From: Pseudonocardiales bacterium
Lineage (GTDB): Bacteria; Actinomycetota; Actinomycetes; Mycobacteriales; Pseudonocardiaceae
Assembly: GCA_019241525.1 (NCBI GenBank)
Contig: JAFAWY010000058.1
Location: forward strand, 1-64,000
Reading direction: 5' to 3'
Length of the DNA: 64,000 nt
A model generated the notes under the pieces. The model made no database searches. It was not told the origin of the DNA and saw nothing but the letters and a program-made list of their open reading frames with translations. The translations under genes and the position numbers were made by a program. Each line of letters starts with the position of its first letter. The stretch's first letter is position 1. This document shows positions 38,499 to 49,292 of this stretch, piece by piece.

Positions 38499-40769
38499 AT
38501 GCTGATCCCCACCTCGACCTACCGGCTACAGCTCAACGCTGAGTTCACCTTCGCCGATGCCGCTGCTGTTGTCCCCTACCTGGCATCACTGGGTGCCGGC
38601 GCGGTGTACACCTCACCGCTGCTGGCGGCAATGCCGGGGTCCCAGCACGGGTACGACGTAGCTGATCCCAGCCGCGCATCCGGCGTCCTCGGCGGCGAGG
38701 TGGGCCGCCAGACGTTGGTGGCCGCCGTGCGTAAACACGAGCTGGCGCTGGTGGTCGATATCGTGCCCAATCATGTCGGAGTGGCCGAACCGCAGGCGAA
38801 CCCGGCGTGGTGGGATGTGCTGCGGCACGGGCCGTCATCGCGCTTCGCGCGGTGGTTTGACATCACCGGCTGGCCGCTGCGCCTGCCCCTGCTGGCCGAC
38901 TCCCCCGACGCCCTGTCCGACCTGCGGGTGGACGGTGATCTGCTGTGGTACTACGAGCGCGCTTTCCCGCTGGCGCCGGGCACAGCCGGCGGCACTCCGC
39001 AAGAAGTGCACGAGGCGCAGCACTACCGTCTGGTGTCCTGGCGGGCCGATGTGGGCTACCGGCGGTTCTTCGCGATCAGCGACCTGGCCGCGGTTCGCGT
39101 CGAGGACCCGGAAGTGTTCGACGCCACGCACCGTGAGGTGCTGCGCTGGGTTGCCGACGGCGACGTGGACGGCCTGCGCATCGACCACCCCGACGGCCTC
39201 ACCGATCCCAAGGATTACCTGCACCGGTTGCGTGCATACGCCCCGGACACCTGGATCGTGGTGGAGAAGATCCTTGAGCCGGGCGAGGAGCTGCCCCGTT
39301 CCTGGCCGGTAGCGGGCAGCACTGGCTACGACGCCCTTGCTGAGGTGGACGGGGTCCTCATCGATCCCGCCGGAGCAGAGGTATTTACCACGCTGGACAC
39401 CGAGTTGACCGGCGTACAGACCAGCTGGCCGCAGTTGGTGCACGACTGCAAGCTCGATGTGGCCACCGGCATGCTCGGCTCGGAGTTGCGTCGCCTAGCC
39501 AGGCTGGCACCGTCCATCCCGGACGGAACTGATGCGCTTGCTGAGGTCCTGGCCTGCTTCCCCGTCTACCGCTCATACCTGCCAGATGGCGTCGAATATC
39601 TCGATGAGGCGCTGGCCGCCGCCCAGCGCCGGAGGGCTGACCTCGGCGCAGCCCTGGCGGCCTTGTCATCCCGGCTGCACGAGCCACGCGACGAGCTGGC
39701 CATCCGGTTGCAGCAGACCTCCGGAGCCGTCATGGCCAAGGGGGTCGAGGACACCGCCTACTACCGCTGGACGCGGTTTCTTGCCCTCAACGAGGTGGGC
39801 GGTGACCCGGACCGCTTCGGGCTCGATCTCGATGACTTCCACGCCGCGATGGCCCACCGGGAGCAGGTCGCTCCGCACGGCATGACCACGCTGTCCACCC
39901 ACGACACCAAGCGTTCCGCCGACGTGCGGGCTCGGCTTGCGGTGCTGTCTGAGCTGCCGGACTGGTGGGCTTCGACCGTCCGGGAATTTACCGGGCTGGC
40001 GGAAGCGGCCGGTGCTCCCGTGCCCGACGCAGCTTTGGGTCACCTGCTCTGGCAGACCGTGGTCGGCGCATGGCCGCTGTCTCCCGAGCGACTGCACGCT
40101 TACCTGGAAAAAGCGATGCGCGAGGCCCGGACGCAAACCACCTGGACCGACCCGGATGAGGCGTTCGAGACCGCCATGCACGCGGTGGCCGATGCAACCC
40201 TGGATGACTCCCAGCTGCGCTCTGCGGTGGCCACTGCGGCGGCCCGGATCATCCCGGCTGGATGGTCGAACTCGCTGTCTGCGGTGCTGATACAACTGGC
40301 TATGCCGGGAGTTCCGGACACCTACCAGGGTGGCGAGTTGTGGGACCTGTCCCTGGTGGACCCGGACAATCGTCGACCGGTGGACTTCACCGCGCGGGCG
40401 GATCTCCTCGCGCAGATCGACCAGGGCTGGTTGCCCGACGTCGACGCATCCGGTGCGGCAAAGCTGCTGGTGGTATCACGCACGCTGCGCACTCGCCGCG
40501 ATCAGCCTGACCGGTTCACCGGCTACCTCGCGCTGCGCGCTACTGGGCCTGCTGCCTCGCACGCCGTGGCATTCGCCCGTAACGGGCTGGTCGCGGTGGC
40601 CACCCGGCTTCCCGTTGGCTTGACTGGCTGCGGTGGCTGGGGTGAAACCGTGCTGGCGCTACCCGAGGGCTCCTGGACCAGCGCGTTCACTGGTGCCGCG
40701 GTGTCGGGCGACGTGCCGTTGGCCGAGCTGCTCGCCCGCTATCCGGTCGCCTTGCTGATCGCCGACTGA
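38499..40769 (+). CDS. treY: Maltooligosyl trehalose synthase
   Basis: Encodes 756 aa. It isomerises the reducing-end alpha-1,4 bond of maltodextrin to the alpha,alpha-1,1 bond of trehalose. GH13 motifs DIVPNHVG, GLRIDHPDGL and VVEKILEPGE are seen, with the family start TSTYRLQLN and the C-terminal GVPDTYQGGELWDLSLVDPD. ATG 38499 begins the family-typical N-terminus; longer frames begin in glgX. Confidence 0.93.
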   Translation: MLIPTSTYRLQLNAEFTFADAAAVVPYLASLGAGAVYTSPLLAAMPGSQHGYDVADPSRASGVLGGEVGRQTLVAAVRKHELALVVDIVPNHVGVAEPQANPAWWDVLRHGPSSRFARWFDITGWPLRLPLLADSPDALSDLRVDGDLLWYYERAFPLAPGTAGGTPQEVHEAQHYRLVSWRADVGYRRFFAISDLAAVRVEDPEVFDATHREVLRWVADGDVDGLRIDHPDGLTDPKDYLHRLRAYAPDTWIVVEKILEPGEELPRSWPVAGSTGYDALAEVDGVLIDPAGAEVFTTLDTELTGVQTSWPQLVHDCKLDVATGMLGSELRRLARLAPSIPDGTDALAEVLACFPVYRSYLPDGVEYLDEALAAAQRRRADLGAALAALSSRLHEPRDELAIRLQQTSGAVMAKGVEDTAYYRWTRFLALNEVGGDPDRFGLDLDDFHAAMAHREQVAPHGMTTLSTHDTKRSADVRARLAVLSELPDWWASTVREFTGLAEAAGAPVPDAALGHLLWQTVVGAWPLSPERLHAYLEKAMREARTQTTWTDPDEAFETAMHAVADATLDDSQLRSAVATAAARIIPAGWSNSLSAVLIQLAMPGVPDTYQGGELWDLSLVDPDNRRPVDFTARADLLAQIDQGWLPDVDASGAAKLLVVSRTLRTRRDQPDRFTGYLALRATGPAASHAVAFARNGLVAVATRLPVGLTGCGGWGETVLALPEGSWTSAFTGAAVSGDVPLAELLARYPVALLIAD

Positions 40770-40840
40770 TCAGTGCGTCTGCTGTGGTCATGACCGTCAT
40801 GACCAGACAAGACCGCACGACCCTGCCAGGATCGATGTTC

Positions 40841-42574
40841 ATGGACTTCAAGGTGTGGGCTCCGCAACGCCAGCGAGTTCGCGTCGTGGTGGACGGCGTC
40901 GAGCACGACATGGTTCGAACAAGCGGCGGCTGGTGGGAAAGTGACATCGATGGCGCCGAACCAGGTGCCGACTACGCCTTCCGGCTCGACGAGGAAGGCG
41001 CCGCGCTACCCGACCCCCGCTCCCGGTGGCAGCCGAACGGGGTGCACGCTGCGTCCAGAGTTTATGACCACAACGCATTCCCGTGGACCGATGGCCACTG
41101 GACCGGCCGTGCGCTGGCCGGCAGCGTGCTCTACGAGCTCCACGTGGGCACATTCACCGCGGCCGGTACCTTTGACTCCGCCATCGAGCGTCTGGACCAC
41201 CTCGTCGAGCTAGGCGTCGACCTGGTTGAAGTGATGCCGGTCAACACCGTCGACGGACCCCGCAACTGGGGCTACGACGGAGTGGGCTGGTATGCCGTCA
41301 CCGAGAACTACGGTGGACCCGACAGCTTCAAGCGCTTCGTGGACGCCTGCCACACACTCGGGCTTGGCGTGGTGCTCGATGTCGTGCACAACCATCTCGG
41401 CCCATCCGGGGCGTATCTGGATCGCTTCGGCCCCTATTTCGCCGGAAGCAACATCTGGGGCCCCACCCTCAACCTCGACGGCCCGCATTCCGACGAGGTA
41501 CGCCGGTACGTCATCGACAACACGCTGGAGTGGCTACGCCATTATCACCTGGACGGGCTGCGATTGGATGCAGTGCATGCGCTGCGGGACACCCGTGCTA
41601 CCCACCTGCTGGAGGAACTGGCTGCTGAGGTGGACGCCCTGGCCGCACAGCTGCGCCGGCCGCTGTCGTTGATCGCTGAGTCCGATCTCAACAATCCCCG
41701 CCTGGTGACACCGCGTGCCGCCGGGGGATACGGGCTGACCGCGCAATGGGACGACGACATCCACCACTGCCTGCACGCAACGCTGACCGGCGAACGGCAG
41801 GGCTACTACGTCGACTTCGGCGCGCTGCCGGACCTGGCCCGCACTCTGCGCCGGGTGTTCTTCCACGACGGGCGCTGGTCAATCTTCCGGCAGCGCAGCC
41901 ATGGCCGCGCGGTAGACACCGCTCACTTACCTGGCTGGAAATTTGTGAGCTACCTGCAAAATCATGACCAGGTCGGTAATCGCGCCACCGGTGACCGGAT
42001 CTCGGCAACCCTGTCCCCTGGGCTGCTGGCCTGCGGCGCGGCGCTGGTGATGTGTACTCCCTACACACCGATGATCTTCATGGGTGAAGAGTGGGGGGCA
42101 GCCACGCCGTTCCAGTTCTTCTCGTTCATGCCCGATCCGCAGCTGCGCGACGCGGTCCGCCGCGGCCGCTACGCTGAGTTTGCCGAGCACGGCTGGGACG
42201 CAACGGACGTTCCCGACCCGAACGATGAGCAAACGTTTGAGCGCTCCAAGCTGGACTGGTCCGAGATTGAGAAGCAGCCACATGCCAGCGTCCTGCACAT
42301 CTACCGGGAGCTGATTGCGCTGCGCAGGCGGCACCCGGAGCTGTCCGACCCCCGCCTCGACGCGTTAACCGTCGATGTGGATGACCAGGCCCGGACACTG
42401 GTCCTGCATCGCGGTGCGCTGCGGGTGGTGGTGAACCTGAGCGCCCAGCCGGCCACCGTCACGCTGGACAGGGCACCGACCCAGGTTTTGCTCAGCTCGG
42501 GACAGGTCACCACCGCGCAGCACGCCGTCGAAATCGATGGCGAGGCGTTCGCCGTGGTTGGCGTCGCGTCCTAG
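40841..42574 (+). CDS. treZ: Maltooligosyl trehalose trehalohydrolase
   Basis: Encodes 577 aa. It releases trehalose from maltooligosyl-trehalose. An N-terminal beta-sandwich (DFKVWAPQRQRVRV) leads to the barrel with GLGVVLDVVHNHLGPSG, GLRLDAVHAL, LIAESDLN and LQNHDQVGNR. The start is uncertain: ATG 40841 (AGGA 9 bases upstream) gives the family-typical N-terminus, while ATG 40835 and a GTG at 40784 are alternatives. The TAG stop is shared base for base with the convergent DUF3618 gene's stop. Confidence 0.92.
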   Translation: MDFKVWAPQRQRVRVVVDGVEHDMVRTSGGWWESDIDGAEPGADYAFRLDEEGAALPDPRSRWQPNGVHAASRVYDHNAFPWTDGHWTGRALAGSVLYELHVGTFTAAGTFDSAIERLDHLVELGVDLVEVMPVNTVDGPRNWGYDGVGWYAVTENYGGPDSFKRFVDACHTLGLGVVLDVVHNHLGPSGAYLDRFGPYFAGSNIWGPTLNLDGPHSDEVRRYVIDNTLEWLRHYHLDGLRLDAVHALRDTRATHLLEELAAEVDALAAQLRRPLSLIAESDLNNPRLVTPRAAGGYGLTAQWDDDIHHCLHATLTGERQGYYVDFGALPDLARTLRRVFFHDGRWSIFRQRSHGRAVDTAHLPGWKFVSYLQNHDQVGNRATGDRISATLSPGLLACGAALVMCTPYTPMIFMGEEWGAATPFQFFSFMPDPQLRDAVRRGRYAEFAEHGWDATDVPDPNDEQTFERSKLDWSEIEKQPHASVLHIYRELIALRRRHPELSDPRLDALTVDVDDQARTLVLHRGALRVVVNLSAQPATVTLDRAPTQVLLSSGQVTTAQHAVEIDGEAFAVVGVAS

Positions 42575-42792
42575 CGGAAGAGCTTGCGCAACAACACCAG
42601 TACGATCAGCGCACCAAGGCCCATCAGGGTGTAACGCACTCTGGGGTCGGCCATGGTGGTTTCAACCTGCTCCTTGCCGGCCTCAACCAGGCGCTGCGGA
42701 TTCGCCCGGGTACCGATCTCCTGGAGCGTCGCAGCCAGCGCATCGCGGGCCTGCTCGATATCACGTTCGATGATGTCGGCGTCGCGGGCCAT
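42571..42792 (-). CDS. DUF3618 membrane protein
   Basis: Encodes 73 aa. A charged helical half (ADIIERDIEQARDALAATLQ) and a C-terminal membrane helix (about 53-70, TLMGLGALIVLVLLRK) are typical of DUF3618, often adjacent to bcp in actinobacteria (Rv2520c-bcp in M. tuberculosis). ATG 42792 follows GAGGAGG. Function unknown. It diverges from bcp. Confidence 0.85.
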   Translation of the reverse strand: MARDADIIERDIEQARDALAATLQEIGTRANPQRLVEAGKEQVETTMADPRVRYTLMGLGALIVLVLLRKLFR

Positions 42793-42905
42793 CAATCCTC
42801 CTCGTCAGAATGGGCGGGTACAGGACAGGTACGGGTGCGGCACACCGTAGGTCACCGGCAGCCGGGTGGCGAAGTCACCCCGTCGCAGCGGTACCGTCCG
42901 ACCTT

Positions 42906-43379
42906 GTGACCGACAACGTCCGGCTGTCCCCCGGTGACCCCGCACCGGACTTCATCCTGCCCGATGCCGATGGCAAGCCCGTCGCCCTGTCGGACTACCG
43001 CGGCCAGTCCGTGGTCGTCTATTTCTACCCCGCGGCCGGCACCCCAGGTTGCACGAAGCAGGCTTGCGACTTCCGGGACAACCTCGCCGAACTGAACACC
43101 GCCGGCTTTGCGGTGCTGGGCATCTCGCCGGACTCACCGGCAAAGTTGGCCAAATTCCGCGATGTTGAGGACTTGCAGTTCCCGCTGCTGTCCGATGAGG
43201 ATCGCTCAGTGCTAGCCGCCTACGGCGCTTACGGGAAGAAGCAGATGTACGGCAGGACGGTCACCGGGGTGATCCGATCCACCTTCGTGATCGACCCGCA
43301 GGGCCGCATCGACCAAGCGCTCTACAACGTCCGTGCCACCGGCCACGTCGCCAAACTGCGTAAGGATCTCGGAGTCTGA
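42906..43379 (+). CDS. bcp: Bacterioferritin comigratory protein (thiol peroxidase)
   Basis: Encodes 157 aa. It reduces hydroperoxides using thioredoxin. The atypical 2-Cys PrxQ pattern is present: peroxidatic C49 and resolving C54 in PAAGTPGCTKQACDFRD. The GTG at 42906 starts the family-typical VRLSPGDPAPDF; the ribosome-binding site is weak. tRNA follows 26 bases downstream. Confidence 0.92.
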   Translation: MTDNVRLSPGDPAPDFILPDADGKPVALSDYRGQSVVVYFYPAAGTPGCTKQACDFRDNLAELNTAGFAVLGISPDSPAKLAKFRDVEDLQFPLLSDEDRSVLAAYGAYGKKQMYGRTVTGVIRSTFVIDPQGRIDQALYNVRATGHVAKLRKDLGV

Positions 43380-43405
43380 ATCGTATCCTTCCCTCGTCAC
43401 CACAC

Positions 43406-43481
43406 GCCGGCGTAGCCCAACGGCAGAGGCACGGGCCTTAGGAGCCCGCCAGTGTGGGTTCGAATCCCACCGCCGGCACCA
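43406..43481 (+). tRNA. tRNA with anticodon UAG, short variable loop (Leu by anticodon)
   Basis: Acceptor GCCGGCG pairs with CGCCGGC; the discriminator is A and CCA is encoded (43479-43481). D arm GCCCAACGGCAGAGGC has the G18G19 pair. The anticodon arm CGGGC-CTTAGGA-GCCCG gives UAG, reading CUA. The variable loop is only CCAGT (5 nt), so this is a class I body, unlike canonical bacterial tRNA-Leu, which is class II with a long variable arm. The T arm GTGGG-TTCGAAT-CCCAC is normal. By anticodon it decodes Leu, but the identity deserves checking. Position after bcp may be conserved among actinobacteria. Confidence 0.88.
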
Positions 43482-43536
43482 TCCCATCTTTGGATTGTGC
43501 ATTCGCGGGACCTGGCAAGGTAGGCTGTAGCACCGC

Positions 43537-44490
43537 TCACGACGTCGCCAACAGTGCACAAATTTTATTTAGCATATTTGCGTTATCTGCGATAAGTTTG
43601 GCCGCTTGCAACTGTAACTTACGTAGATTGTCCACGCTTGCACAATCCATTTCATCGGATGCAAGCGTCAGTTCCGCGTCGAGACGAAAGTAATGATCCT
43701 CGCCAAGGATCTGCTCCAGTTGGTAGTGAGTGGTAGCGCTGATCCCTTGGAAGGTGACATCGAGGATCGGCTTGGTCCACTGAAACTGTCCCCAGTCCTT
43801 GACCCGGTCGTACATCAAAGGTCGATTCTGAGAGCCAGTGCCTAAAGAGATCACAAGGACGCCTTCGGGACGGACCTGGCCCGGCCCAGTCGAACCATCT
43901 ACGTACGCACACATGGCGGGGTTGTTGGCGAACACGCCGCCATCTATTAGGGCTTCATAGTCTTCCGGGTTGACACCTGGCAGCTTGAACGGCTCGAAGT
44001 ACGTCGGTGCGGCAGAGGTCGCCCGAGCAATCATCCACAATAGATGATCTTTGGCGGGGTCTTGCCGCGCATCTCTGGAGCGAAAGAATCTCGGCTTGCG
44101 GCGCTCGATGTCGTACGCGGTTACGAAAAGCTCGGTCAATACCTCACTGAGCCGCGATTCGCCGAGGTAGTCATGAAGCACTTGCTCAATTCCGCCCGAT
44201 GGGTACTTCGCCTCAAAGTGCTCGGTGATGCGCTCGAACAAATGATAGGGAAATATCCGCCGCCCCTCGTGCAGGTACAGATCAACAAGCGTGGAAGCGG
44301 TAAATTTTGGCTTGCCCTCAGCACCGGGAACGCAAAGTCCGCAGGCAAGGATCCCCCCTGTCGAGGTACCGGCAACGATATCAAAAAGCTCGACGATGGG
44401 TTTCTGTGTCGACTTTTCGATCTCCGCCAGAACCATCGCAGGGATGAGCCCCCGAATACCACCGCCGTCAATGGAAAGAATTCTGGCCAT
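43537..44490 (-). CDS. Patatin-like phospholipase
   Basis: Encodes 317 aa. Motifs: oxyanion DGGGIRG near residue 8, nucleophile Ser in GTSTGG (GxSxG) and catalytic Asp in IDGGVFANNPA (DGG/A). It resembles CapV/patatin lipases and plant-like patatins: MARILSIDGGGIRGLIPAMV. The ATG at 44490 has AGGTG 7 bases upstream. Base composition is visibly less GC-rich than its neighbours, and it lies between a tRNA 3' end and the PH-domain gene, which hints at transfer, but no integrase or repeat was found. A CBASS partner (cyclase) is absent, so a defence role cannot be claimed. Confidence 0.88.
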   Translation of the reverse strand: MARILSIDGGGIRGLIPAMVLAEIEKSTQKPIVELFDIVAGTSTGGILACGLCVPGAEGKPKFTASTLVDLYLHEGRRIFPYHLFERITEHFEAKYPSGGIEQVLHDYLGESRLSEVLTELFVTAYDIERRKPRFFRSRDARQDPAKDHLLWMIARATSAAPTYFEPFKLPGVNPEDYEALIDGGVFANNPAMCAYVDGSTGPGQVRPEGVLVISLGTGSQNRPLMYDRVKDWGQFQWTKPILDVTFQGISATTHYQLEQILGEDHYFRLDAELTLASDEMDCASVDNLRKLQLQAAKLIADNANMLNKICALLATS

Positions 44491-44603
44491 GATTTGACAC
44501 CTGTCCATCGATAGTCTTTGCAGGTATACTGGTTTGCGATAGAAAAGATCTGCCAGGTCCTCACCGTCCCGGCCCGACAGCAGCGGTCGGGGCTCAAGGT
44601 GAT

Positions 44604-45071
44604 TTATCCATGCGGTGCTGGGGTGTCGCCGGGAAAATGCTGGGCGTGGACCTCGCGCAGCGCGCGGATGGCCTCCACCGCGTACCGGCCATCGACCGCC
44701 TGGATGGCCATCATTGCGATGTACTCGTCGTCAGGCAGCTCCAGGCGCGCCCACGGGGCGCCATCGGGGAAGGAGACCCGCACTACCAGATCCCATGGCA
44801 CCAGGCGTGTGGTGAGTACGTTTCGCACCTCCACCCCGTCGGCAAGCGCACGCACCCGTGGCCGGGTGAACAGCAGGACCGCGCCGGCGAGCAGCAAACC
44901 CAGCAGCACCATGGCCACCTGGTCGGACAAGCGGAAATAGACCCCGGTCGGCGTGTTCCGCAACAACGCTGCGACCACCGTAAACACCACGACCAGCACC
45001 ACAGCGGCGGCTAGCGCGACGTGGCGAGCCTTGCGAGGCCGTGCCTGGAAAGACACCCCACTGGCGCTCAT
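44604..45071 (-). CDS. PH-domain-like membrane protein
   Basis: Encodes 155 aa. Two membrane helices (about 20-40 and 52-73) precede a small PH-like domain (RVRALADGVEVRNVLTTRLV, DGAPWARLELPDDE). Position after ribH matches M. tuberculosis Rv1417. Start is ATG 45071 with GGGACGG just upstream; ATG 45089 is possible. Function unknown. Confidence 0.72.
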   Translation of the reverse strand: MSASGVSFQARPRKARHVALAAAVVLVVVFTVVAALLRNTPTGVYFRLSDQVAMVLLGLLLAGAVLLFTRPRVRALADGVEVRNVLTTRLVPWDLVVRVSFPDGAPWARLELPDDEYIAMMAIQAVDGRYAVEAIRALREVHAQHFPGDTPAPHG

Positions 45072-45141
45072 GCCGTCCCGCCTGTACATCCGTACCCGAC
45101 ACAGCGTGCACGGCGGCACGACACGCCGGGGAGGGGGGAGG

Positions 45142-46886
<1,745 letters not shown>

Positions 46887-47171
46887 CGTGTCCTCCTCCC
46901 CCGCATCATCCTCCTAGCCCGCCGCGAACGGCTGCAAAATGTGGCCAGGCCAACCGCTGGCGGCATTTCGGCAGTCGTACCGAGCCTAAGCCGCCCGGCC
47001 TAGACGCTGTCCGGGACCAGGGTCACTACTGGACCGGGACGGGTTCAGTAACGCCTCCATGCCCGATGATTGAGACAGCGTGCGCCACAATCAGACAAAT
47101 TCAACGTCAAGAAAACCGGACAAACCAGTCGACTAACGCATACCGTCACTGGAAGATTACTAACTGTGATC

Positions 47172-47381
47172 ATGCCTGCGCAACGCTGGTTTGTCCGATC
47201 GATGGGCGACCACGACACCCATCTGGGTTCCTATAACCCGACCAGCAGGTCAGTGCACGCCCTCTGCGGTGTCGAGTTCGTAGCGTTGGCAGTGGGGATG
47301 CCACCCAAGCCAGGCCCGTTGCCTGGCGCACCGGTCGATCCCGCGCAGATCTGTCCCAAGTGCAGGCGGGTGGCGCGATAG
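47172..47381 (+). CDS. Hypothetical small Cys-containing protein
   Basis: Encodes 69 aa: MPAQRWFVRSMGDHDTHL ... HALCGVEFVAL ... DPAQICPKCRRVAR. The C of ALCG and the CPKC pair suggest a small zinc-binding fold; short proteins of this style are widespread in Pseudonocardiales and often lie in accessory regions. The ATG at 47172 follows a GTG at 47166; neither has a strong ribosome-binding site. About 285 bases upstream (46887-47171) hold only a degenerate inverted repeat (near 47010-47041). Confidence 0.6.
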   Translation: MPAQRWFVRSMGDHDTHLGSYNPTSRSVHALCGVEFVALAVGMPPKPGPLPGAPVDPAQICPKCRRVAR

Positions 47382-47547
47382 GACCACGCTGGCGAGGCTA
47401 ATGACCGACGAGAAGTGGCCCGATGGCGACATTAACAAAGCTAACTGGATTAATTTGGCCAGCAAGACCAGGGTCGACGTTAGCCCGAAACTCCCACGCA
47501 TTTATATGCACTAGCGACGTGGCGGTCTTCGATGTCATACTAATGCC

Positions 47548-48549
47548 GTGCGAGAATTACGGACCCTTCCCAAATCACATCTTCATCTACATTTCACCGG
47601 CTCCGCGCGGCTCGCCACAATACGAGAGTTTGCCTACCGATACGGAATCAGTCTTCCGCCTGCGTTAGCGAACCAAGACTTCGATTGGGGTGACGGCGGC
47701 CAGGACTGGTCTTACTTTCAAGGCCGGTACGAAGCGGCGCGGCAAACTATCCGATCCGCGGAAGATGTACGGCGAATAATCAGGGAAGCCGCCGAGGACG
47801 ATGTTACGGAAGGTTCCGGATGGTTGGAGCTGCAAGTTGATCCCAGTTCATACGCGCGGCACTTGGGGGGTGTCAACCCGGCGGTAGAAGTCATGGTAGA
47901 TGCGTGCCAAGACGCATCTCGGGCCACCGGTATAGGTATCGGTTTGGTGCTGGCGGTCAGCTGGAGCGCGTCGCCCGAACATGCGGAACGCATGGCGCGG
48001 GTCGCGGCCCGTTACGCACACCGCGGTGTCGTCGGCTTCGGCATCTCCAACGACGAGCGGCTAGGCGAACCCGACACCTTTGTCTCCGCTTCTCACATCG
48101 CGCGTGACGCGGGGCTGGTCGTGACGCCGCACACGGGTTTTTACACCGACTATCACCACGTGCGCCGATGTGTCGAACTGCTCGGAGCGCGCAGGATAGG
48201 TCACGGAATCACCGCAGCGCTAAGTTCGCGAACCCTTGATTTGCTAGCCCAAAGACAGGTCACCATGGAAATTTGCCCAACGTCATACCTGCCACTCGGA
48301 GTTCTTTCCTCAATGACACAGCTTCCCGTTGCCGCGTTCCGGCAAGCCGGGATTCCGGTCGCGTTGGCAGCCGACGACCCGCTCATTTTCGGCACCCGGC
48401 TGGTCGGGCAATACGAAATCTTGCGTGCTGTTCACGGACTTGATGACCAGGCCCTGGCGGGTCTGGCTCGCCAAGCTGTGGGTGCCTCCACCGCCCCGCT
48501 GGAGGTAGCCAAGCAACTTCTCTCTGGCATCGACGCGTGGGTCAAGTGA
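47548..48549 (+). CDS. Adenosine-deaminase-like protein lacking the catalytic Glu
   Basis: Encodes 333 aa, the size of adenosine deaminases. Metal ligands fit: H13 and H15 in HLHLHFTGS, H195 in VTPHTGFY, H219 in RIGHG and D276 in AADDPLIFGT. The catalytic Glu, normally three residues after the third His (HAGE), is F198 here, and the Asp of the HLDGS loop is Thr. So ordinary adenosine deamination is doubtful; another substrate or a loss of function is possible. It sits in the rib locus, opposite in strand to ribE and ribBA. The start GTG 47548 gives the family N-terminus. Confidence 0.85.
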   Translation: MRELRTLPKSHLHLHFTGSARLATIREFAYRYGISLPPALANQDFDWGDGGQDWSYFQGRYEAARQTIRSAEDVRRIIREAAEDDVTEGSGWLELQVDPSSYARHLGGVNPAVEVMVDACQDASRATGIGIGLVLAVSWSASPEHAERMARVAARYAHRGVVGFGISNDERLGEPDTFVSASHIARDAGLVVTPHTGFYTDYHHVRRCVELLGARRIGHGITAALSSRTLDLLAQRQVTMEICPTSYLPLGVLSSMTQLPVAAFRQAGIPVALAADDPLIFGTRLVGQYEILRAVHGLDDQALAGLARQAVGASTAPLEVAKQLLSGIDAWVK

Positions 48550-48648
48550 GTTGCGGCATATCGTGCAGGAGCTCCTCAGATGCCACACGTAAGTGGTTCA
48601 CTGATCGGCAGAAGCGAACGGTAGTGGTGTGGCGCCAGCCATAGCATG

Positions 48649-49266
48649 TTATTGCTGGTCAGCTGCTAGGTAACCTGACATAAGCCGCTCAACATATTTG
48701 GCGATGATGTCCACTTCAAGATTTACTGGCTCGCCGGGGCGACGCAGGCCTAGTGTGGTCAGCTGCTGGGTGGTCGGGATAAGCCCGACGGAGAATTCAT
48801 CACTTCCCGTCTCGACAACAGTCAGCGAGACGCCGTCAACGGCGATGGAGCCCTTTTCCACGACATAGCGGGCCAGCGCAGTCGGCATCCCGATCCGGAT
48901 CAGCTCCCAGGGCGCTCCCTCTTGCGGTGCGGTGCGCGACAGTAGGGTCCCGGTGCCATCGACGTGACCCTGCACCAGGTGTCCGCCGAGCCGGTCACCG
49001 AGTTTCGCAGCTCGCTCCAGGTTCAACCGATCGCCGGGCCGCGCTGCGCTGAGGCTGGAACGGCGCAGCGTCTCGCCGATCACGTCGGCGCTGAAGACCC
49101 CATGCTGGACGTCCACCACGGTCAGGCATACGCCGTTCACTGAGATCGAGTTACCGGCGCGGGCATCGGAGCCGGTCAGCGGAGCACTGATGGTGAATCG
49201 GGCCGCGTCGGGTCGCTCGCTGCGATCGAGCAGTTCCCCGAGTTCCTCGACGATGCCGGTGAACAC
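48649..49266 (-). CDS. ribE: Riboflavin synthase
   Basis: Encodes 205 aa with the two internally repeated lumazine-binding domains; each ends in a NGVCLTV/DGVSLTV-type motif. It dismutates two lumazines to riboflavin. N-terminal MFTGIVEELG is invariant. Starts 26 bases after rpe's stop on the same strand; the deaminase reductase ribD, next to ribC in M. tuberculosis, is missing here. Confidence 0.94.
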   Translation of the reverse strand: MFTGIVEELGELLDRSERPDAARFTISAPLTGSDARAGNSISVNGVCLTVVDVQHGVFSADVIGETLRRSSLSAARPGDRLNLERAAKLGDRLGGHLVQGHVDGTGTLLSRTAPQEGAPWELIRIGMPTALARYVVEKGSIAVDGVSLTVVETGSDEFSVGLIPTTQQLTTLGLRRPGEPVNLEVDIIAKYVERLMSGYLAADQQ

Positions 49267-49292
49267 GGCTCAGCCCCTCCGGCTGGGTGGCC

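Noticed and set aside
43537-45071. CBASS defence operon around the patatin gene
   Set aside because: No CD-NTase, E1/E2-like or JAB gene is adjacent; neighbours are a tRNA and a conserved PH-domain protein.
46887-47171. FMN riboswitch upstream of ribBA
   Set aside because: The conserved RFN blocks were not recognised on the minus strand; only a mismatched inverted repeat is present.
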